Under the pieces are notes generated by a model. It saw only the letters and a program-made list of their open reading frames with translations. It was not told where the DNA came from and made no database searches. A DNA stretch of 64,000 nucleotides from Pseudomonas paraeruginosa PA7 (GTDB lineage: Bacteria > Pseudomonadota > Gammaproteobacteria > Pseudomonadales > Pseudomonadaceae): NCBI RefSeq assembly GCF_000017205.1, contig NC_009656.1, forward strand, positions 6,440,501 to 6,504,500, in the 5' to 3' direction. The position numbers were made by a program, and so were the translations under genes. Of the stretch, positions 19,893 through 28,189 are shown one piece after another; position 1 is the first letter of the stretch, and each line of letters starts with the position of its first letter.

Positions 19893-20294
19893 ATGAAGCT
19901 GGCCCTGATCTACACGTTATTGGCGGCGATCGCAACAATCTGCAATATCGGGGCACAGGAGTTGAGCACTCGTCTGTATTTCGGCCCTTACGCCATGGCT
20001 CTCTCCATCATGATCGGCACTGCCGTTGGGCTGCTGGTCAAGTATGCGCTGGACAAGCGCTACATTTTCCGTTTCAAAGCCAACAACCTTTCCCACGACA
20101 GCCAGACCTTCCTGCTCTATGCGCTGATGGGTGTATTCACCACCGCGATATTCTGGGGGTTCGAATTCACCTTCGACCACCTCTTCGACAGCAAGGAAAT
20201 GCGCTACCTGGGCGGGGTGATAGGCCTCGCCGTCGGCTACTTCGCCAAGTACAAGCTCGACCGGCGCTTCGTCTTCGGCATGGCGGATACCTGA
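19893..20294 (+). CDS. GtrA-family small membrane protein (Rv3789-like)
   Basis: A 133-residue four-segment membrane protein of the GtrA/DPMS family, starting MKLALIYTLLAAIATICNIG. It has basic loops after the second and fourth helices (KYALDKRYIF and KYKLDRRFVF), as usual in the family. In mycobacteria the GtrA homologue Rv3789 is encoded directly before DprE1 and was proposed to flip or help present decaprenyl-phosphoryl-arabinose; the same order is seen here. GGAAGAG upstream is the ribosome site; in-frame TTG (19887) and GTG (19890) are alternatives. Only 41 bp separate it from the divergent UbiA start. Confidence 0.9.
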   Translation: MKLALIYTLLAAIATICNIGAQELSTRLYFGPYAMALSIMIGTAVGLLVKYALDKRYIFRFKANNLSHDSQTFLLYALMGVFTTAIFWGFEFTFDHLFDSKEMRYLGGVIGLAVGYFAKYKLDRRFVFGMADT

Positions 20295-21595
20295 TGGAAG
20301 TCTTCGGCTGGGGACGCTATCCCCGCATCAACGCCACCCTCGTGTCGCCGCGTAGCGTGGACGAACTGCGCCGTCGCATCCAGCTATCCTCCGGGATCAC
20401 CCTTCGCGGCCATGGGAAAAGCTACGGCGACAGCGCCCTTGGCGAATCGATCGCCGATAGCCGGAACCTCGATCACCTGCAATCGTTCGGAGAACCTACC
20501 GGCGTACTTCGTTGCGAAGCGGGCACCACCCTGGCCGACCTGGCCGCTACCTTCCTGCCACGCGGCTGGTTCCTTCCGGTAACCCCCGGCACCGCTCATA
20601 TCTCCGTCGGCGGAGCCATCGCCAGCGACGTCCACGGCAAGAACCACCACCTGCATGGTTGCTTCAGCGAGTTCGTCGACTCCTTCCGCCTGCTGATGGC
20701 CGATGGCGACCTGCTGCACTGTTCGCGCAACGAGCACCCCGAGCTGTTCCACGCAACCTGCGGCGGCATGGGCCTTACCGGTGCGCTGGTCGACGTCACC
20801 CTGCGCTTGAGGCGCGTGCCCAGCGCCTGGATCGACCAGGTCACCTGCAAGGCGAACAATCTCGAGGAAGCCTTCGAGCTATTCGAGCAGCAGGCGGCTG
20901 CCACCTACTCGGTGGCCTGGATAGACTGCCTGGCGAATGGCGCCTCACTTGGCCGCTCGCTGCTGATGTTCGGCGAGCATTCTTCGCACGGCGGACTGGC
21001 ACTGCCGCCCAGGCGCGCGCTTGCGGTTCCGCTGGAAATGCCATCGGCCCTGCTCAATCACTATTCGGTGCGCGTCTTCAACAGCCTGTATTTCCAGCGA
21101 ATTCGCCAGCCCCGCGTGGAGCAGCGGGTCGACTACCGAAGCTTCTTCTATCCGCTGGACGGTATCGGCGACTGGAACAGGATGTACGGCCGCAACGGCT
21201 TCCTGCAATACCAGTTCGTCATTCCCGCCAGCGCCGGCCTGCCCGGCATGAGGCGTATCCTCGAACGTATAGCGGCCTCGGGCCGTGGTTCTTTCCTGGC
21301 GGTGCTCAAGGCTTTCGGTGAAGGTAACGAAAACCCGCTGTCGTTTCCGCAGAAGGGCTACACCCTGGCCCTGGACTTCAAGATGGATGCAAGCCTGTTG
21401 CCCCTGCTCGACGAGTTGGACCGCATGGTGCTCGATCATGGCGGACGACTGTATCTGGCCAAGGACGCGCGTATGAGCGAAGCCACCTTCAAACAGAGCT
21501 ATCCCCGCTGGGAAAACTTCCAGGAAACCCGGGAACGCTACGGCGCCCTGGGCAAATTCACTTCCCTCCAGGCCCGCCGCCTGGGTCTGGACTGA
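20294..21595 (+). CDS. DprE1-like FAD oxidoreductase (polyprenylphosphoryl-beta-D-ribose 2'-oxidase)
   Basis: A 433-residue VAO/PCMH-fold flavoprotein closely resembling mycobacterial DprE1. FAD-binding RGHGKSYGD is at 38-46, VTPGTAHISVGGAIASDVHG at 96-115, KNHH at 116-119, GGMGLTG at 157-163, the substrate-site FYPLDGIGDWNRMYG at 285-299 and LQYQFVIP at 304-311. RLYLAKDAR (385-393) carries the Lys equivalent to mycobacterial Lys418. The residue aligned with mycobacterial Cys387 is Ala359 (in GYTLALDF). It should oxidise the ribose C2 of the lipid carrier to the keto sugar. The start overlaps the gtrA-like stop by one base. Confidence 0.93.
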   Translation: MEVFGWGRYPRINATLVSPRSVDELRRRIQLSSGITLRGHGKSYGDSALGESIADSRNLDHLQSFGEPTGVLRCEAGTTLADLAATFLPRGWFLPVTPGTAHISVGGAIASDVHGKNHHLHGCFSEFVDSFRLLMADGDLLHCSRNEHPELFHATCGGMGLTGALVDVTLRLRRVPSAWIDQVTCKANNLEEAFELFEQQAAATYSVAWIDCLANGASLGRSLLMFGEHSSHGGLALPPRRALAVPLEMPSALLNHYSVRVFNSLYFQRIRQPRVEQRVDYRSFFYPLDGIGDWNRMYGRNGFLQYQFVIPASAGLPGMRRILERIAASGRGSFLAVLKAFGEGNENPLSFPQKGYTLALDFKMDASLLPLLDELDRMVLDHGGRLYLAKDARMSEATFKQSYPRWENFQETRERYGALGKFTSLQARRLGLD

Positions 21596-21599
21596 ATCG

Positions 21600-22337
21600 A
21601 TGAAAAAGATCCTGATCGTCGGTGCCACCTCTGCCATTGCCGAAGCCACCGCCCGTCGCTTCGCCGCCCAAGGGGCCACACTGCTGCTCCTGGCCCGTGA
21701 TCGCGAACGCCTGCAACTGCTGGCAACCGATCTGGAAGTACGCGGTGCTGCCGCGGTACATACCCTCGGCTTCGATGCGGCCACGAACAACGACTACCCG
21801 GTCCTGGTGCACTCCTGCATCGAGACCCTCGGCGGCCTCGACCAGGTGCTCATCGCCCACGGCACATTGAGCGACCAGAAAGCGTGCGAGCAGAGCGTCG
21901 ATCTGACCTTGCGCGAACTGACCATCAACGCCTTCAGCGTGATCGCTCTGCTCACCGAGCTGGCCAAGCATTTCGAGGCCCAGAATTCCGGCTGCATCGC
22001 CGTGATCGGCTCGGTGGCCGGCGACCGCGGCCGCCAGTCGAACTATGTCTACGGTACCGCCAAGGGCGCGCTGAGCCTGTTCCTGCAGGGATTACGAAAC
22101 CGGTTCGGCAAGAGCGGCGTGCAGGTTCTCACCATCAAGCCCGGATTCGTCGATACACCGATGACTGCGGCCTTTCCCAAGGGGCCATTGTGGGCAAGCC
22201 CGGAGAAGGTCGCCGCAGATATCGAGAAAGCGATCGCCAAAGGCCGCGATGTCCTCTATACACCAGGCTTCTGGCTTCCGATCATGGTCATCATACGGCT
22301 GCTGCCAGAACGTCTTTTCAAGAAGCTGAGCCTCTGA
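21600..22337 (+). CDS. DprE2-like SDR (polyprenylphosphoryl-2-keto-erythro-pentofuranose reductase)
   Basis: A 245-residue classical SDR. VGATSAIAEATARRF is the cofactor loop, IAHGTL and VIGSVAGDRGR hold the catalytic Ser, and YVYGTAK holds the Tyr/Lys pair. A hydrophobic C-terminal tail (FWLPIMVIIRLLPERLFKKL) would tether it to the membrane, as in DprE2. With the preceding DprE1-like enzyme it completes epimerisation of ribose to arabinose at C2. The gene starts 4 bp after the DprE1-like stop. Confidence 0.92.
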   Translation: MKKILIVGATSAIAEATARRFAAQGATLLLLARDRERLQLLATDLEVRGAAAVHTLGFDAATNNDYPVLVHSCIETLGGLDQVLIAHGTLSDQKACEQSVDLTLRELTINAFSVIALLTELAKHFEAQNSGCIAVIGSVAGDRGRQSNYVYGTAKGALSLFLQGLRNRFGKSGVQVLTIKPGFVDTPMTAAFPKGPLWASPEKVAADIEKAIAKGRDVLYTPGFWLPIMVIIRLLPERLFKKLSL

Positions 22338-22377
22338 GCCAACGTCAACATCAGCCACAGAAGAACAAGAACACGCC

Positions 22378-24057
22378 ATGGCCACCGGTTTTCTCGCGGA
22401 TCGACAGCGCCTTCTATGGATCGTTGTCCTGTCCCTGCTGCTTCTGACCCTGGTAACCCAGCGCAACCACAATACAAATAGCGATCCTCGCGCCACTCTA
22501 CTGGTCAGCCAGGCACTGGTTCAGCATGGCACGATCCAGCTCGACAGCCTGGGCGAGCCACTACTGCAAAGTTACGGGTACGTCATCCAGCAGAAGAACG
22601 GCCACTACTACCACTACTTTCCCCTCGGCAGCGCCCTGCTTGCCACTCCAGTCGTGGCAATCGCCAACGCCGCTGGAGTGGACATGCGCCAACACGAGCC
22701 CACCATGCAGATGATCATCGTGGCGCTCTGCGCTATCGGTATACTCCTGCTGCTCTATCGCACCGCCCGCCTCTATCTGGGACGTGACGCAAGCCTGGCG
22801 TTGACCGCCCTCGGCTGGTTCGGCAGCGCCTATGCCAGCACGCTCGGCACCGCGCTCTGGTCCCACGACCTGGCGGTGCTGTTCGCCAGCCTGGCCATCT
22901 ATCTTGCGCTCAGGGAAAGACCGCTTACCGGCAAGTTCGCTCTGATCGGCGCGTCCCTGTTCCTGGCCTATCTCTGCCGACCGACCATGGCCCTGCTGGC
23001 TCCAGCCCTGCTCGCCTTTCTCATGACCAGGAGCTGGAAAACGGCGATCGCAGCCGCCCTGGTGCAAGGCGGGCTATTGATGCTTTTCGTGCTCTGGAGT
23101 TTCCATGAGTTCGGTCAACCGTTGCCGGACTATTACCTGCCCAAGCGCCTGGAAGGCACCCAGTTCGCGACTGCCCTCTACGGCAATCTGTTGAGCCCCG
23201 CCCGAGGACTGCTGGTCTACTCGCCATTCCTGCTGCTGCCGATCCTGTGCCTGCCCTTTTTGCTCTGGAAGCAAAAGAGAAACCTGCCGCTACTGATCCT
23301 CGCCCTGGGATGGCCCCTGCTGCACTACCTGACGGTTTCCCGCTTCCCCCATTGGTGGGCAGGCTGGTCGTATGGCTCCCGGCTGATGGTCGACGCGCTT
23401 CCCGGTCTACTGCTCGGCACTGCCGTCTGCCTGGCATCGCTGGAAAAATGGCGGCGGCCGGCCCTCGCCCTGTTCGCCGTCCTCGCCGCCTTCTCTATCT
23501 TCGTTAATAGCTATCAGGGTCTATACAATACCTATGCCCTGCAATGGAACGCCGCACCGAACATCGACGAGCATCCGCAACTCCTGTTCGACTGGAGCTA
23601 TCCGCCGTTCCTCAACACCCAGCATCGCCAGCAGGAGCGGCTGGATCGCTTCCACCTGGCAGTCATGCCACCGCTGCAAGGCAAGGTACGAATCACCTAT
23701 GATGAACCGAATGCCGGCTTCGACGGTTTTTCCGTGATCGAGAACGGTTTTCGCTGGACCGAAGGCACCGCGTCAACGTTGAGCTTCAAGCTGGAAAATG
23801 CCTCCACGCTGTCCGGCCGGCTTTCCCTGCAGGCAGGCTTCCTCGGCAGCCAGCGACTGGCCGTTTGCCTGAACGGCACCCTCGTTTTCGAAGGCGCCTA
23901 TCAGGGCGGCGAACGTGACATCCGCATCCAGGTGCCAGCCGGCCTCTTGCATGACGGCCTGAACCGCCTCGATTTCGCACTTCCCGACGCCCATCCACCC
24001 GGTACGGCGGACACACGCATCCTTGGAATGGCATTCCACCTCCTAGCGGTGGACTGA
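22378..24057 (+). CDS. GT-C fold polytopic membrane glycosyltransferase in the AftA position
   Basis: A 559-residue protein with about ten membrane segments and a C-terminal beta-rich periplasmic region (from about residue 400). The first periplasmic loop has NSDPRATLLVSQALVQHG, with the acidic residue at 36 typical of GT-C catalytic loops; WSHDL follows later. I do not recognise a named family. It directly follows the DprE1/DprE2-like pair, where mycobacteria encode the arabinofuranosyltransferase AftA. I infer it uses polyprenyl-phosphoryl-arabinose (or another lipid-linked sugar) in the periplasm. The gap to the SDR is 40 bp. Confidence 0.8.
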   Translation: MATGFLADRQRLLWIVVLSLLLLTLVTQRNHNTNSDPRATLLVSQALVQHGTIQLDSLGEPLLQSYGYVIQQKNGHYYHYFPLGSALLATPVVAIANAAGVDMRQHEPTMQMIIVALCAIGILLLLYRTARLYLGRDASLALTALGWFGSAYASTLGTALWSHDLAVLFASLAIYLALRERPLTGKFALIGASLFLAYLCRPTMALLAPALLAFLMTRSWKTAIAAALVQGGLLMLFVLWSFHEFGQPLPDYYLPKRLEGTQFATALYGNLLSPARGLLVYSPFLLLPILCLPFLLWKQKRNLPLLILALGWPLLHYLTVSRFPHWWAGWSYGSRLMVDALPGLLLGTAVCLASLEKWRRPALALFAVLAAFSIFVNSYQGLYNTYALQWNAAPNIDEHPQLLFDWSYPPFLNTQHRQQERLDRFHLAVMPPLQGKVRITYDEPNAGFDGFSVIENGFRWTEGTASTLSFKLENASTLSGRLSLQAGFLGSQRLAVCLNGTLVFEGAYQGGERDIRIQVPAGLLHDGLNRLDFALPDAHPPGTADTRILGMAFHLLAVD

Positions 24058-24114
24058 TGACATGGGCCGCTCGGCGCTAGCCGCACCGAACCTATCACCG
24101 GAAAAGAGGCTGAA

Positions 24115-25173
24115 ATGCTCGGCATCACCCGCTTCATACTGGCGCTCCTGGTGCTGCTTTCACATGCCACCGGCAGCAACTTCCACTTCAATCCAGGAGT
24201 AGTCGCGGTCATTGTCTTCTACTTCACCAGCGGTTATCTGATGCAGCGCAGCTATCGCCGCTTCGTCAGCCACTCCACTACGCCAGTCCGCAGTTTCTAT
24301 ACCGATCGTTTTCTCAAGCTCTTTCCCCAGTACGGGCTGGTCGTACTGGCCAGTTTCGCCGCTATCGCCTGGCTCGGCCCGGCACAGCATGTGCTGTTCA
24401 TGAACCAGCCGGCCAGCCTGGAAAAAGTATTGCTCAACCTGGCGTTGCTGCCGGCCAACTACGTCTTCGAACCATTGACGGTAGAAAGACTGCTGCCTCA
24501 TCCCATCGTACCGCCGGCGTGGTCGCTGGCCGCAGAATTCCACTTCTATCTGCTTCTACCCACGATAGCGTTACTGCCGAGAAGGGCGTTTCTCGCCGTG
24601 CTCGCGGTGACGACCAGCATCCAGGTAACGGCGCTGTTCTTCGGCAGCGGCCCCTTCAACAGCGATAACTTCGGGTATCGGTTCATTTTTGGCGCGCTGA
24701 CCTTCTTCCTCTTCGGCTATGCCCATGCCCGCCGCGAAGAGCCCGGCTATGCCTGGATCCCTCTCGCGCTCTGGCTTGTCTATGCCAGCCTGTTGCTGGT
24801 CGTGGCGCCAACGTTTGGATTGTTCAGCCACCCTTTCGTCATGGAGTTACTGCTGGGCGCCGTGCTGGCCTGGCCATTGCTGTCTGCCGCGCTAGGAGCC
24901 CGTCCTGACAACGTCTGGCTGAAGAAGGCTGACAACCTGCTCGGCCGGCTCGCCTATCCGATCTTCATCAGCCATTTCCTGGCATTCTTCTTTTGCGAAA
25001 AACTGCTCGGTTTCGACCAGGGCCAGCAAGGCGCGGCGATCCCCGCCAGCATTGCGCTGTCGCTGGGGATATCCTGGCTACTGTTGCGCCTGCAGACGTC
25101 GATCGATGCGTATCGCCTACGCAGGCGGGGCTTCGCCAGCATGGCCTCGGGGCGACTGGGCTCGGCGGCGTAG
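24115..25173 (+). CDS. Acyltransferase family 3 membrane protein (OafA-like)
   Basis: A 352-residue protein with about ten membrane segments. It has the N-terminal family motif LGITRFILALLVLLSHA (His for catalysis), FYFTSGYLMQRSYRRF and PPAWSLAAEFHFYLLLP. These enzymes acetylate (or otherwise acylate) surface sugars. It is the last gene of the rightward D-Araf block, suggesting O-acylation of an arabinosylated or rhamnan product. Its 3' end overlaps the convergent AftB-like gene by 57 bp. A GAGG site precedes the ATG. Confidence 0.88.
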   Translation: MLGITRFILALLVLLSHATGSNFHFNPGVVAVIVFYFTSGYLMQRSYRRFVSHSTTPVRSFYTDRFLKLFPQYGLVVLASFAAIAWLGPAQHVLFMNQPASLEKVLLNLALLPANYVFEPLTVERLLPHPIVPPAWSLAAEFHFYLLLPTIALLPRRAFLAVLAVTTSIQVTALFFGSGPFNSDNFGYRFIFGALTFFLFGYAHARREEPGYAWIPLALWLVYASLLLVVAPTFGLFSHPFVMELLLGAVLAWPLLSAALGARPDNVWLKKADNLLGRLAYPIFISHFLAFFFCEKLLGFDQGQQGAAIPASIALSLGISWLLLRLQTSIDAYRLRRRGFASMASGRLGSAA

Positions 25174-26745
25174 TTCAGGTTTGCGCAGATAGGTACCCAG
25201 GTCATCGTCCCAGTAGTATTCCTCCTGCAGGGCCGGTTGGTTCCATAGATCCCGCATCGCCGGTAGCGGGATCAGAATATTCGGGTCGTCCTTGCGTGGA
25301 ATCATGATCACATCGGGCTTGCGTGCCAACGCGTAGGGAGCATCCGTACGGTGGTGGCCGGGCAGGATCAAGGTGTTCGGCAGCGTTCTCTCGCTCTTGG
25401 CTATATGCCGATCGGTGAGGCCAACCAGGTCGAGGATGCGCATGTCCCCGGCGAAATAACCCGGCTGGCCGATACCGATCGCCGCAACCAGGCGCACCGG
25501 TGGCTGGAGCCGAGCAAGGCGCTGCATCCACTGCCGCATATGCTCCGCAGTGAAGATGAACCTATGATTGCGAGCCTGGGCGCGCTTCGCCGAGTAAGGA
25601 AATTGCGCCGCATCCGTACTCTGCACGGCATTGACTAACAATCTCCCGGCACTTCCATCACCGATATACAAGGCGACCAGCATCGATGCCGGCAGCGTCG
25701 CCCCCAACAACCAGCCGAATATCCGCCGCTGTCGGGCAACATGGTAGACACCGGCGAGTGCCGCGACGACCAGTACCGGGAATACCGGCAACAGAAATCT
25801 TCCATGGGAAAACACATCGCCCCCCACGAGGAGAATGTACAGGCAGGTCGCCAGAAGATAGGCAACCCCCATTCGCACCTCCGGAAAACGCCTCCATCCC
25901 CATAGCGCGGGGAGCAAGAGAAGTCCCGCTCCATCTTTCAGGAAGCCATACAGATAGTCGAAGCCCCGGCTCAATGGAATGCCGCCCACCTTGGCATGGA
26001 AGGTATTGGGAACGTAATCGCCGTAATAATGGAGTCGGAACAGCAGGTGGCCGAGGAAATAGATGGCATAGGCCAGCACCGGCCCTGAGAGACGCAACAC
26101 CCCCTTCAGGTCGCAAGGCCGACGCTGACGCACCCGCATCAGCCAGTCCCAGCCCAGCAGCACGCCGGCCAGCAGAGCCCCTTCGGGGCGGGTAAGGCTG
26201 GCGCAGATCGACCAGGCCGCGACCTGCCCCATGCGCCCGAGCGCATAGGCACGCAGGGCTGCCGTCACAGCCCAGGCGAACAGCGGTGTTTCCAGGCCGG
26301 ACAGGCTCCAGCAGGCGAAGCTGTTGCTTGCCAGAATCAACAGCGGCGCCACGCCTGCCAACCAGTGGCCGCCGCGCGGCAGGACGAGCTGCGCATAGCG
26401 GTAGCTGGCCCACAGCAGCCCGAGCCCACAGAACAGCCCCAGCCAGTGCCCGGCCTGGGGTCCGTCCATGCCCAGCCACATCCCCGCGGCGACCATGAGA
26501 GTCCAGGACAGATTGGTATAGCCTTCCACCCACTCTCCAGCGTTGAACACCAGGCCATGGCCGTTCACCAGGTTCTGCGCATAGCGATAGGAGATGTAGG
26601 CATCATCCATCTGTTCGATCGGCTTCCAGCCTTCGAGGAGGAAGAGCAACAACGCCAAGGCGAGCAAGGCCGGTCCCAGCAGGCCGACCAGCACGCCCCC
26701 CAGGGCGGAGCGGCGACCGCCGCCGAGGTCCACGGCCTGCCTCAT
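25117..26745 (-). CDS. AftB-like GT-C arabinofuranosyltransferase
   Basis: A 542-residue polytopic GT-C enzyme. The first periplasmic loop has MDDAYISYRYAQNLVNGHGL (46-65), then VEGYTNLSW. That is the catalytic DD loop pattern of mycobacterial AftB (Rv3805c) and related terminal arabinofuranosyltransferases. The second half is a soluble periplasmic domain with VGLTDRHIAKSERTL. I infer that it transfers D-Araf from the lipid carrier to a periplasmic acceptor. Its ATG overlaps the preceding GT-C stop by 4 bp. It is the last gene of a seven-gene leftward operon. Confidence 0.85.
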   Translation of the reverse strand: MRQAVDLGGGRRSALGGVLVGLLGPALLALALLLFLLEGWKPIEQMDDAYISYRYAQNLVNGHGLVFNAGEWVEGYTNLSWTLMVAAGMWLGMDGPQAGHWLGLFCGLGLLWASYRYAQLVLPRGGHWLAGVAPLLILASNSFACWSLSGLETPLFAWAVTAALRAYALGRMGQVAAWSICASLTRPEGALLAGVLLGWDWLMRVRQRRPCDLKGVLRLSGPVLAYAIYFLGHLLFRLHYYGDYVPNTFHAKVGGIPLSRGFDYLYGFLKDGAGLLLLPALWGWRRFPEVRMGVAYLLATCLYILLVGGDVFSHGRFLLPVFPVLVVAALAGVYHVARQRRIFGWLLGATLPASMLVALYIGDGSAGRLLVNAVQSTDAAQFPYSAKRAQARNHRFIFTAEHMRQWMQRLARLQPPVRLVAAIGIGQPGYFAGDMRILDLVGLTDRHIAKSERTLPNTLILPGHHRTDAPYALARKPDVIMIPRKDDPNILIPLPAMRDLWNQPALQEEYYWDDDLGTYLRKPELRRRAQSPRGHAGEAPPA

Positions 26746-28169
26746 CTTTCACCCCCCGCGGGCAGAATGACACAGCCGGTATCGGCGCTCTTGCGAGGAA
26801 ACCCATCCCAGTCGAAACGCGCGAGATAGGTGGGGAAAAGAGCGCTGTCGCAGAACACCCGGTAGTCGTTACGGCGTGGTGGCAGCACCTGGGTCACGCT
26901 GTGGCCGGGAATGCTCCAGCGCACGCCGGCCCTGGCCAGATCGGCGAAGAAGAAAGGCTCGACCCCCGAGTAACCAAAGGAGACGGTAGTCTCCGACGGC
27001 AGGGTCGCGATCCAGGCGCGAACCTTGGCGATTTCAGAGGGTGCCAGGAACGGCCGCTGAAGCAGCTCGGCGCGCGGCCACAAGGGTACGAAGACATCGC
27101 TTCTGCTCCAGCCATGCACCGCGAACGGCAGCAGGAGCAGGCATCCGACCAGCAGTGACAGCCCCTTGAAGAGCGGTCGCCGCGCCAACCCTGCAAAGCT
27201 CAGCAGCACGCTCAGCAATAGTAGCCAGAGTGCGAATACAAAGGCGAAGCCATACCACATGTTATGGCCATTCAGTGCCAACGCCATGAAGCCCGCGGCA
27301 TACAGCGAAAGCATCGCTTCGCGGCAAAAACGCCGACGCCAGGCAAGTTGCAGGGCTGCCAGGGCCACCATCGCCCCCACCTGCAACCATCCCATCGGCC
27401 CATCCATGACCGCCCATCCCAGCTTGAAGTCGAACTGGAACTTCATGTCCTCGAGAAAGCCGCCGATGTGCCTGACGACAAATACGCCATAGGCCGCCAG
27501 CGCCAGGGTGGAAAGGCATAGCGCCAGCAGCTCGCCCGGGGTCAGCGTCAGGCTTTCGCGGCGAAGGATCTTCCAGCCGATCAGTGCCAGGTAGGGCAAC
27601 AGCATGTAGACCGCGTTGAAGTGCACGGTGGCGCCAAACAGCACCAGGGCCAGCCCCAGCCCGGGGCGCTCGCGTAACATGGCCAGGAGGGAGGCGAGAA
27701 ACAACAAGGCGTACAGCGCCTCCATCCGCGCCATGTTGGAGATCGCCAGCGAATAAGGAGAGACGAACGCCAGAGCCGTCAGGACCAGAGCCACCAGACG
27801 CATCCAGCCCTCCAGGCGCAGGCTCCTCAGGATGCCCAGGGCAACCCCGAAAGCGCCAAGATAGAGCAGGCAGGAAATCCAGCGTGACAGCTCGAAGCTA
27901 TAGCCGAAAACCTTGTAGGCCGCAGCCAGCAGCAGCATGAAGCCTGGTGGCATCCACATCACCACCCGCTCGGTGTTCAAGCCGAAAACATAGAAGCTCC
28001 CCGTACGGCTGAGCTCGAATCCCTGGGAGATGAACGCCGCTTCGTCATTCCAGGGAATCGGAAACTCGAAGCCCATCGCCAGGCGAACGAACAACACGGC
28101 CGCCAGCACCGCGAGTACGCACCCCCACTCCTCCCGATCGAGCCTCACGAACCGCCAACATCCCTGCAC
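26742..28169 (-). CDS. GT-C fold membrane glycosyltransferase (PMT/ArnT-like), GTG start
   Basis: A 475-residue polytopic protein with about eleven membrane segments. The first extracytoplasmic loop carries PIPWNDEAAFISQGFELSRT, where D42/E43 match the catalytic acidic pair of the dolichyl-phosphate mannosyltransferase/ArnT class. Donor and acceptor are unknown. The start is GTG at 28169, 20 bp after the methyltransferase stop. Together with the AftB-like gene it extends an operon otherwise composed of CPA-modification genes. Confidence 0.82.
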   Translation of the reverse strand: MQGCWRFVRLDREEWGCVLAVLAAVLFVRLAMGFEFPIPWNDEAAFISQGFELSRTGSFYVFGLNTERVVMWMPPGFMLLLAAAYKVFGYSFELSRWISCLLYLGAFGVALGILRSLRLEGWMRLVALVLTALAFVSPYSLAISNMARMEALYALLFLASLLAMLRERPGLGLALVLFGATVHFNAVYMLLPYLALIGWKILRRESLTLTPGELLALCLSTLALAAYGVFVVRHIGGFLEDMKFQFDFKLGWAVMDGPMGWLQVGAMVALAALQLAWRRRFCREAMLSLYAAGFMALALNGHNMWYGFAFVFALWLLLLSVLLSFAGLARRPLFKGLSLLVGCLLLLPFAVHGWSRSDVFVPLWPRAELLQRPFLAPSEIAKVRAWIATLPSETTVSFGYSGVEPFFFADLARAGVRWSIPGHSVTQVLPPRRNDYRVFCDSALFPTYLARFDWDGFPRKSADTGCVILPAGGER

Positions 28170-28189
28170 AGCCTTCGTCCTCGTTCAGT

